From Diphasiastrum complanatum (taxonomy: Eukaryota; Streptophyta; Lycopodiopsida; Lycopodiales; Lycopodiaceae): a DNA stretch of 64,000 nucleotides. Below, in pieces: positions 55,746-64,000 of the stretch. The position numbers and the translations under genes are program-made. Numbering within the stretch: position 1 is the first letter of the stretch; the number at the start of each line of letters is the position of its first letter. The notes below the pieces were generated by a model. That model was given only the letters and a program-made list of their open reading frames with translations. It made no database searches and was not told the DNA's origin. Where the stretch lies: assembly GCA_029204225.1 (NCBI GenBank), contig CM055094.1, forward strand, positions 16,784,394 to 16,848,393, written 5' to 3'.

Positions 55746-58700
55746 TCCCTGATTCTTGTCAGCTACAAGAATCCTAGAGGAGGTGAGTAAATTCAAAAAA
55801 AAAAAAAAAAACTCCCAAATAAGGTAAGAAAACCCAGAACAAACTTGTAGAAATATTTTCAAGTGCAAAATCTTTGATCTCTCCTAAAATAGAACTATCT
55901 AGTACTCGCATGATCTGTTTTTTTGGCAAGATCTAGACTTGTGCGAGTCCCAGGCATGCATTCAAATTCTATCCAGAGAGGTTCATTTGTGATCACAACA
56001 AAGACCCATAATTTCAAGCACTTGAAACTTAGTAAAATCCTCTAAGATCAACATCATATGGTTCCACTCAGGAAACTCCAAGCTCTTACAAATACACGTT
56101 GCACCTAGAATTGTACATATCCATCTTCCATTGCCGACAATCCTATCATGATGAATATGTTTTGATAGCCTTAGGCACCTCTAGTAGGGAATCCCTTAGA
56201 AGTGTCCTAGTAGGAAACCATAGATCCGTCACGATAAGTTTGCCAAATCTGTCGATATTAACATCCATCACTCATCACCTAAATGCATAGAATCTCGATA
56301 TAGAGAGCGCTTGTTTTGAACAAGTTTGTCTAAGACAACTGTTTTTCTTGTAAGGAGTTCAATAATATGTTAAGAGCGTTCAGATGGCAAGGAGCAAATG
56401 GCCTGTCATAATCTCAAGCTAACAAACATTGAGTTTTCTAAGTGAAAGTTTTGTATGTTGAGTTACTACTGACCGGTGGGGATCAATCCATTGCCTTCAA
56501 ATCTCGACACCGCCGATGAAGAGGCCCGTCCAGGTACTGCCACCCTCAAGTGGTAATATGAGAACGTGAGACTCTAGTGAGGCAAATAACAGTGACGTGT
56601 CAACAATGCCAAACATGTCAAATCAGAATCAAATTTCATTGGAATAACTCAAAACTATTATGAGACTCTATGTTATCACCAGTGGTAAGATACAGAGCAA
56701 AAATGGCTATTTTTGCATATTTCATCATGGTAAGTATTCACACAGAGGCAAAATATTTCTAAACGATTCCTTGTGAATACTCTACTTACATCTCTTGACC
56801 AAGAATTCGAAAAAGGCCCCCTAAAATTATCAAACATGGCCTATGCGAAAAGGTTTGAGGTCCTTTTGCCCTAAGGATCAGAGGTTCCAAAAACATCAGG
56901 AAAGTCCAAAGAAGGTGATATAGCAACTTCCTCCAAATTATCTAATGATACAAATTCTTGATCTTTCCTCAAATAGTACTCGCGCGGTACTCGTTTTGGC
57001 AAGCTTGGCCTTTGTGCAAACCTCTTCACTTGTGTGTGTGACTTGAGAGCCCTTCACGGGTACAAGTTACCACTTTATTGATGATTTGATGGCCATGGTG
57101 AGGCAATTGAAAAAGCATGGATATTGTAGCGCTTACGTAAAACCAACTGCTTATTGATGGCGGTGGTGGTGGCGTTATTTTAGCTTGTTGGGAAGATGGA
57201 TCTTTTGCTAGATCATGGTTGCAGTTTGATAAGATGCTCCTTTTGTTGCCAAACTGAGCATTTGTTGTTGAAGTCCTTGACTGCTCTTTTTGCTCATATT
57301 GAAAGTTGTTGAAATCATTGGTAAAGATGTAGAGATATATCCCAATGAAAATTTGTGTGATACTGCAACTGTAGAGGTAGAATAAAATTGTTGATGAAAT
57401 ATCACCTATAGTGCTGCTGCAAAAGAAAACACACAAAACCATATGACAATAGAACAAACAAACAGGTAGCAACAAACAACATAGTTGACAGGACAAAACT
57501 TGAAATAAGAGAAAAAAAAATGAAAAATTGTAGCAGATAACTCTATAGAAGGATTTGCATGACACTCTTAGACCAAACTCTTGCAATCCAGTATCGAACT
57601 TGGCACAAGGCCATAGCTACAGTGTTACAAAAGAAAAAATAAAGTCATAACGTGTAACATTTACAAGCTCTCAGATATGTTCAAATCTATGATGATTCAG
57701 TGGGTAGGAAGAAGGCGAGACAACAGCCACTTTGTTTCACTTTTGGCGGTGACAAATCTCATTTTCACGCTTGGATTGATGATGCTAAGTTTCCAAGTTT
57801 TGATCTTTCGAGAGGTACTGGAGTATGACTCTACTAGTTTTAGCTCTGGAGAATCTATGTGCAAATCGACGCAGACGACCAGTGTTCCTACCAACGCCAA
57901 CAACAATGCTTCATTTGAAAAATGTACATTGAGCAGTGGTTGCCCATACTACCGCTGTTGTACATCATCCATTCAATCATCTGCAGAGGCCACAAAAAGC
58001 ACTAGTCATCAGCGAGCGACATCCCATAGGCCTACGTAAACTGAAGAAATATCAAGTCAATCAGAGATTGAAGCTATGAGCGCACAACCTCAATGAAAAA
58101 GCTTTCAAAGACGAGCAATGATGATTCCGTGGAGAATTGTACAAAGAGCATTGATTATATTATGGACAGATATGCAAATTCACACAAGACCCATCTCATT
58201 CTTTTTTTCCATCCATTCATTCTCTCATGTTCCACCATATACTACATCTTGCAGCTTCATATCACTTCCCCCATCCTTGTCTCAAGTCTTCATTCCTCCC
58301 CGATGGATCAATCTGCACTGCTCTAGTTTGTCAACTACAGTACTTCGTGAAGCAGACGAATCTACAACATCTGCAGCATACCATTGATAAAGTTCGTGAT
58401 GCTTGAGGCAACAAACTCAAGGATGTTAGAGGTTCTCAACAATGATAATGAGCCATGTCTTAAATCCAAAAAGAGAAAAGAAAAAAGGACACGTTAACAG
58501 CTTGTTGATCATTCAAAAAAAAAAAAAAAACAAGGCCATACACGCCTCTATACATTCGCGACCGCTTGAAGAGTTCTTGAACTCTGTGAAGAATTCAAAC
58601 AGTTGCAAGAAACGTCAAATGGGAAACCTCTGCTGCCAAAAGTGCTTCAAAAGACAATAATGAGTAAAGGAATTTTGATCCATCCAGCCATTTCCATATA

Positions 58701-59060
58701 TCCACCTTCACTACTTCCAAGATTTCAACACCTTCTATCACACCCACTCCATCTTCATCTCGTTGCCGTTCAGTAATCCCTTGTGTGGCATTCACATCAT
58801 GTCTCAAGAAATACTAAGCTCGTGTACATCATCCGTTGAATCATTTGCGTGAGCAATTGGAAGCAAGTCATCAACGAGCCAACTCCACTCTGCTTCAATT
58901 CAAATCTTCTGGAGACACTCATACGTCTTCCAAGGTTCATCTCCTACGGAGCATCACTTTACAAAAAGTTCCACATCAACAAGCTGCACCGACTTTGACT
59001 CCTCCAGCACCATAAGGAGCGGGGTCTTAACATTGCACTTGATGTGGGACCGCCAAGTTC
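55746..59060. other. Anonymous interior of the 11.8-kb LTR element
   Basis: A-tracts at about 55795-55811 and 58515-58531. A phrase around TAGTACTCGC...TTTTGGCAAG is repeated at about 55870-55950 and 56950-57025. Another, TGTACATCATCC...AATCAT...GTCATCARCGAGC, is repeated at about 57960-58015 and 58828-58882. Open frames at 57677-58326 are Ser/Thr-rich and unrecognised. The 186-codon minus frame at 57026-57586 is hydrophobic and T-rich and looks incidental. Confidence 0.45.
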
Positions 59061-59062
59061 TT

Positions 59063-59076
59063 AACGGAGGGGATAA
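59063..59076 (+). promoter_or_regulatory. Polypurine tract of the 11.8-kb element
   Basis: ACGGAGGGGATAA directly before the 3' LTR. Confidence 0.75.
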
Positions 59077-59818
59077 TGTAGGCTGATATTCCAAGGAATA
59101 TTCTAGCCATCCCACGGAATATCTTCAAAAATACAAGCAGGATAGGATTTAAACGTAAATCTTGCCTAGCAAGTTTAGGCTTTTACGGTATCCGTATTGG
59201 CTTAAGTTATTTAGTTCTAAGTTTAAATTGCCATGGGCACTGCACATAGATATGTAATTTCAAGTTAAGTAAAAGTTAGTCACAAAGGCCTATTAGGGGT
59301 TTGTCCCATGGCACCAATGTGATTCAAAGTTAAGTTAGTCTATGTGGCTTACTTGTCCCACAATGCATTTCTGTAAGTGACCACCACTCCAAGTATAAAT
59401 AGGAGTGGAAGAGTCCATTTTCGAGAAGAACCTCATTTGCAATACATGCCTATCTTCCTCTCTGAGTGTTCTCCCTTGTGTGGTTTCATGTACTGTGTTA
59501 CTTCACATTGTATTGTATATTATTCATCTGGCAACAGGTTAAGTTAATCTAGGCCCTCCATTCTCTAGTAGGGTAAGCCTTAGAGGATGAGATTTAGTTT
59601 AGGGTTTTATCATCTAGGTTAAGACGTCATTTGTAGTTGTTAAGGAGATAAAAGAGAGAAGAGTGGATCTTACCCTCAGGATACTCACCATGCTCATGAC
59701 TGTCTTTCTTGCATCCATACCCAAGCTAGTTGGAGAAGCCATAGCGTAGACTAGTTGGGAGACTTCCATAGTCAAGCTAGTTGGAGCCATAACCGGTGTG
59801 GATGCCGAAGATCCAACA
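59077..59818 (+). repeat. 3' LTR of the 11.8-kb element, 742 bp
   Basis: Same ends and TATAAATAG region (near 59394) as the 5' LTR. The Copia RT resumes immediately after it. Confidence 0.94.
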
Positions 59819-60235
59819 TAAATGATGCATGGACACTAGAGCCACTGCCAGAAAACAGAAAAATCGCCGACTGCAAATGGGTGTACAAGAAGAAAATGAA
59901 ATCAGATGGCACCGTTGGCCGTTACAAGACAAGGCTTGTTGTGAAGGGCTACACACAAAGATATGGTGTTGATTATTTTGACACATATTTGTCGATGGTC
60001 AAGATGACAAGCATACGACTACTCCTTGCATACGCCACACAGCACAATCTGGAAATTCACCAGATTGATGTGAAGACAACCTTTCTCCACCGAGATCTAG
60101 AGGGAGAAATCTTCATGAAGCAACCTGAAGGATTTGAAGACCCTGACAATCGACCATATGTCTATCAGTTGCAGAGATGCATTTATGGTCTAAAACATGC
60201 ATCAGAGCTTGGTACAAGAAGCTTGATAGTCTGTT

Positions 60236-60945
60236 GAAGTCTCTAGACAGCGAAGGTCGAATGGCGAACAATTCACGAAAGTCAATGTACCTGGAAAACC
60301 CTAAGACACGAAGCGAAGCAAAACTTGAAGGTCAAATGATTCGCGAAAGTCAAACATGTCTCCAGGACCAGAAAGACACGACACGACACGAAACGAGAAG
60401 AAACAAAAGAAAATCTTTCGCGCTACCAGCTGGCAGCTCAACGGGCATGGAATCTTAAACTTCACGCCCAATTGAAACAGCTAGCAATAACGGAGAGTAA
60501 CTGATTAGTTGATTAGCGTTAACTACTCTTGTAATTCTATGTTAAGGTGTCTTGTAAACTCCACACAGTGGAGATATAGACTATTTTTCTGGATCAAAAT
60601 ATACATAGAGAATGTGCATGAGTAGAGCAGAAAAGAAAAAGAATAGAAACGAAATATCTGTGCATGAAAGTCTGCCAACGAGCAGAACACAGCGAAAGAG
60701 CAGAGCGTCAGGCCGCCAACGAACGAGACACTGATCATCTTACTTTAAAAATTGAACTGATAATATATTTGCTCTATTTTGTGCATCTCCTTGTCTTCCG
60801 TTGCCTCAATTGCTAGAATGAAATCTGTTCTGTGATGTGTAGTCGCGTGTCTAGGCTCCTATGAGCTTTCGCACAAGAAAATACAAAAAAACAAATACGT
60901 TCGGGATATGAAACAAACCCGTTCGTGACAGTTGTAGCACATGCA
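60236..60945 (+). repeat. Probable 3' LTR remnant of plus-strand Copia
   Basis: The end of this stretch (60885-60930) matches 45374-45425 next to the Copia leader. Repeated TTCGCGAA-like words occur. The 5' border within 60236-60500 is not fixed. Confidence 0.45.
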
Positions 60946-61261
60946 TCTCAAAGAGATTTGCAAGTACAACTTCTCCTTAATAAAGTGCATGTCGTAGGGA
61001 GAAAGTGGATACGAGGTCTAACTAGACCATTATAAAAGCAAAGAAGTCAATGAAGCACTGCACTGAAGCATTTTACCAATTTGGAATTGTTTTTGGCGCT
61101 TTAGGGCAATATAAGAGGGGGGGGATGAAACTTTCTCTGGTTAGACCCTGAAGGTGACCTATAACACTTGCAATCATTCTCAAAAGCTTTCATTGAGAGG
61201 GTAGAAGATGAATTAAGAGCTATTTTTGGCAAAATGACGAGAATATTGGATGCATCTATAC

Positions 61262-61380
61262 TTGATGAAGCTATAAGTTGGATGGGGTATCCAACTATAG
61301 CATATCGAGATTCAAATGGAAGAACATTTTGATGGAGAAGGAGCTTTGGAAAGTCATTATGCATATTAGCGATGTTGTAA
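61262..61380 (+). mobile_element. Copia gag-start scrap
   Basis: SYKLDGVSNYS and WKNILMEKELWKVI match the typical Copia gag N-terminus. Very short fossil with no LTR. Confidence 0.5.
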
Positions 61381-61599
61381 CGAGGGGCAGTCACATTATT
61401 ATTATTTTTGTAGAAATCACATTCAATTAACAAAAGTTGCAGAATGTCGAAAGTCACATATAGGGCATTTTTCATGGAGTTGCACTTTGCATAAAAGTCG
61501 CAGAAGGTGCGTTTTTCAAATAGTCACAAAAGTTGTAGAAAAATTGTCCACATTGGCAAATATTAAATTGAAGCCTAAATATAAAAAGTTCAAATAGTA

Positions 61600-61750
61600 T
61601 GACTAGAAGTGTAAGGATCGCCTAGTGAAGATCCGACTAGATCATGTTGCATACAACCAAAAGGACACATGTGGAGCAAAACCACCCAACCAACAGGAAA
61701 TGGCAAGTCAATACCCTAACCACTTCACCCCCATGCCATGGTGAATGAAT
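61600..61750 (-). mobile_element. Possible tRNA-derived SINE piece
   Basis: On the minus strand GGTGAAGTGGTTAGGG resembles a box A and GGTTTTGCTCC, about 40 bp on, a weak box B (8 of 11). No target duplication found. Confidence 0.3.
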
Positions 61751-62658
61751 GCAAGAGAGGAGGGGCTCCTGGCTACAAGGATCAGAAAATACAATAGGTA
61801 GATGGGCGAGTTTCCACTAGTATATATTCTCTCCCATGAAAAGAGATTTTCCTCTTAGGATCCCCATGCATCCTGGAATAGCAATTGACATCCTATTCTT
61901 GCATTATAGCAATCAAACACCATGCAAGTGCTCCTATGTCCAATTATAGGTCTGGGTTCTCATATGAAACCAGTAACCATATACCTTGGAGTGACCGGCT
62001 ATCCATATCAGGAATTATTCTGAATCCCACATACTGAACATGGATGTAACATTCTTTCTCCCTTACCCTCAGAACGAGTAACTAGGGAAGACCCAATTTG
62101 TATGCTTATAACTCTTCCCCATGAATCATTATCCTCAATCTGATTAACCAACATAATCAAACACTCAGAAATAGAACGATTTCTCAATTGTTTATCTCTG
62201 ATTCAGAGTACTCTTTCGAGGTCCAAACTTACATTGAGCGCTAAGTCCTCCAAATGGGTGAAATCTTCAATATATCGAACTTTCATCATCATATAAACTA
62301 AGTTTACAAGAAAAACAGGATAAGCAGTCGACCAATCATGAAGATCAAGTTCAAAACCTAACAAATCAATCTTTAAACTTTCACATTTACCCTGAAATCA
62401 ATCCTTGGTCTCACTTCTATATCAAATAAGTACTTAGAGGATAGAATAATTCTCAAATTATCTATCTCTGCACTGAAGTACTATATCAACCTTTAGAAGC
62501 ACACTAAGAGATAAATGTTTCTATTGGGTCTGATTCTCTCCAATCGAGTAACATCACCTTTATGTAACCTCAGTTTACATGAATCATTGGGTGAAATGTC
62601 ACTTTTCATTGGAAATCAATGTTCAAAAGTTAAAGATCCAAACAATTATAGTCCAAGA

Positions 62659-63757
62659 TGTTGGATTTATCTCCTCTACTCTCCTAAATCCCATTTAAAT
62701 CTGCCTCCATTCATGCTGCATTTTTACTCACGTTGTCGCACAGTCTGCATATTTACATGTAAAATAAGACAGACGAATAAAACGCGACTGTCTGCATAAA
62801 TAGAAGTAAATTCTCACAGGCGAAGAAAAGGAAAAATCTTCACCACTTTCATCTCAACAGAAGCTGGCGTCACGACCCTTTTCATGCTCACCCCATGCAA
62901 CTGTGCTATCAGACTTGACAACGACAACAACCACCCACAATCTCCTACAGACAGCACATCCACTCTGTACTTTCTTCATCTGCACACTTGTAACATTGTG
63001 TATATATACTGAATACCATTTGCAATTCAGATTGATAGATAGAGAGAAATCAAGAACAAGTGTGTGTAAATATAGCATCAGAAGCTTATCAAAGATAGAC
63101 GAAGTAGATGCCTTGTGCATTGATTCTTTATTGTCAATAATAGGTTCATTCCCTTTTATAGATTGAATTAGCTTTGTAGAGCACGCGGTTTCGTCCACTA
63201 TTGTCTTGTGCTCTACTGCATTATTGACATGTGTATTTTGCTATACTTAATCTAATAATAGCTCTTTTTTCTGCGTTCAGATTCGTGTTGATATTGCTAT
63301 GTTTATTTTCATTCTGTCTAATTTTTCTTGTTGCTCGATCTGATAATATGTTCTTAGCGAGTTATCATTAGTTTAGCTGTTGATGACTGATATTTAGTCT
63401 TGCCTTTTGCGAATCATTCGCGATTGATTATCAGTCGAGCTAAGTCTAGCTCTTTCGCGAATCATTCATGACAAATAATTTGTCTAGTTGTTCGCAACAA
63501 ATTATTCTTCTAGTGTTTTATTAATGTTTGGCTACGTAATCAGAACGACCATGATTTCTATGAGTAATGTTCTGTTCGTTTCTGATAGGTGTAGTCATGC
63601 TTAGGGAAGAAGTAATATAGCTCATTCTGTTGTGCACGAACACATTCCGTTCGAGTTTGTTTCTCATTCGAGTTTCGAGTTCGTTTCTTTTTCGTGTTCA
63701 TTTTCTTTTCGAGCTATTTATTTTCTTCTCACACACTCACACACCCTCCTTCCAACA
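62659..63757 (+). repeat. 5' LTR of a Copia running off the window, ~1.1 kb
   Basis: The end is fixed by the PBS: CTTCCAACA at 63757. The start at 62659 is chosen because TGTTGGATT gives matching TGTTGGA/TCCAACA termini. TATATATA at about 62999-63006. GCGAATCATTCGC at 63409-63421 is the dyad also seen in the other Copia LTRs. Confidence 0.7.
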
Positions 63758-63769
63758 TGGTATCAGAGC
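63758..63769 (+). promoter_or_regulatory. Primer-binding site (initiator Met tRNA)
   Basis: Perfect TGGTATCAGAGC right after the LTR. Confidence 0.96.
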
Positions 63770-64000
63770 AATTTTTGTAGCATGATAAGCTTCCACAGCA
63801 CAAGATTCTACTAGCCGATAGAGTAATTGTCTTCTTGTTCTGTAATTCTATACCAGATTTTCATACTTAAGTCACTGATAGTTTTTTTCCTATCACTTAG
63901 ACTAATTCTTCCACATGGATTCCCAAGGGAAAGCCAGTCCCATCATGGACAAGCTTGATGGAGCCAATTATCATCTGTGAAAATTTAAGAGGAAAACTGT

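Larger units (their letters stand above)
48010..59818 (+). mobile_element. 11.8-kb LTR element without visible LTR-type pol
   Basis: LTRs at 48010-48748 and 59077-59818 differ at about 35 of 740 positions by eye (near 5%, mostly transitions). The PBS starts at 48750 and a purine tract ends at about 59076. The interior shows no protease, integrase, RNase H or LTR-type RT. It holds a LINE with a long open frame (49822-53136), clustered short duplications (53576-54230), a GAGTCAT array (54832-55745) and anonymous sequence. This fits a large non-autonomous (LARD-like) Gypsy relative later hit by a LINE. No matching 5-bp target duplication is visible. It is inserted in the RT entry region of the Copia at 45374-60945. 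Confidence 0.88.
45374..60945 (+). mobile_element. Ty1/Copia element, plus strand, broken and split
   Basis: In two parts, 45374-48009 and 59819-60945. LTR remains are shared by about 45374-45425 and 60885-60930 (AACAAATACSTTCGSGATA...). TGATATCTGAGC at 45440-45451 is a decayed PBS. Gag is at about 45475-46100, two Cys/His knuckles at about 46158-46270 (CDHCHKPSHTTNKC), protease near 46405 (IDSGAPSHIT), integrase about 46640-47600 (HSDVCGPMK, FIDDYSR, SDNGGEYKS) and the RT start at 59819-60235 (DCKWVYKKK, YKTRLVVKGYTQ, DVKTTFLH). It is split by the 11.8-kb LTR element at 48010-59818. Broken, with several interruptions and an incomplete pol. Confidence 0.87.
60946..62658. other. Mostly anonymous stretch
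   Basis: No host gene seen. Two small signals are listed separately (Copia gag scrap, SINE-like piece). A phrase around AGAAYRATTNCTCAA...TATCTCTG is repeated at about 62165 and 62440. The 124-codon minus frame at 61101-61475 overlaps the gag scrap on the other strand and is not supported. Confidence 0.45.
62659..64000 (+). mobile_element. Ty1/Copia element, 5' end only in window
   Basis: LTR, PBS and the gag start (from 63916, MDSQGKASPIMDKLDGANYH). It continues beyond the window. The gag start matches the scrap at 2373-2560. The short visible gag part already looks broken. Confidence 0.85.

Noticed and set aside
57026-57586. 186-codon hydrophobic minus-strand frame (possible membrane protein)
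   Set aside because: The hydrophobic part is a T-rich tract. No conserved motif and no support from neighbours.
61101-61475. 124-codon minus-strand frame
   Set aside because: The opposite strand at 61262-61380 has a clear Copia gag motif, so this frame is its shadow.

Overview
The window looks like nuclear DNA of a land plant with a large, repeat-rich genome. It is AT-rich and made almost entirely of layered Ty1/Copia and Ty3/Gypsy LTR retrotransposons with plant-type primer sites (TGGTATCAGAGC for Copia, TGGCGCC for Gypsy), plus a non-LTR retrotransposon, tRNA-derived SINE-like pieces, microsatellites and minisatellites. I recognise no ordinary host gene, rRNA, functional tRNA or organelle sequence. 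A fern or other non-flowering lineage is possible, but the sequence alone does not settle it.

Layout. 1-927: Gypsy pol fragment (family A). 1640-2560: small Copia scraps. 2862 to about 7200: minus-strand Copia fossil whose LTR holds a 129-bp (GA)n run; a 9-bp minisatellite lies at its outer edge. 8590-9060: isolated LTR-like promoter region. 9120-10770: second Gypsy family (B). 11778-13412: truncated Copia that is a mosaic of two Copia families. 13413-25454: family A Gypsy split by a young, whole-looking Copia at 17050-23479 (LTRs nearly identical, 5-bp target duplication ATATC, one long gag-pol frame). 25857-26156 and 26739-26938: two blocks of one 25-bp tandem repeat. 27601-42863: older minus-strand Copia (LTRs at both ends) filled with a Gypsy RNase H fragment, a Ser/Thr-rich open frame, remnants of unrecognised genes, a tiny SINE with a 15-bp target duplication, a T-rich tract, and a minus-strand Gypsy (family C) with its 5' LTR. 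42864-44965: two truncated LINE copies head to tail. 44976-45284: a second SINE. 45374-60945: plus-strand Copia split by an 11.8-kb LTR element at 48010-59818. 60946-62658: mostly anonymous sequence. 62659-64000: LTR and start of another plus-strand Copia that runs off the window.

The most unusual content is inside the 11.8-kb LTR element. Between its LTRs (about 5% different) I see no Copia or Gypsy pol. Instead there is a 1.1-kilocodon open frame (49822-53136) with an N-terminal CCHC finger, a non-LTR reverse transcriptase and a C-terminal CCHC plus restriction-like endonuclease module, the layout of R2/NeSL/HERO-type LINEs rather than the L1 and RTE types usual in plants. Two more copies lie at 42864-44965. 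The same LTR element carries 28 copies of GAGTCAT in 0.9 kb.

Functionally the window is transposon sediment. The only frames that could still make large proteins are the Copia polyprotein at 18877-22830 and the LINE protein at 49822-53136. All boundaries and families were read by eye.
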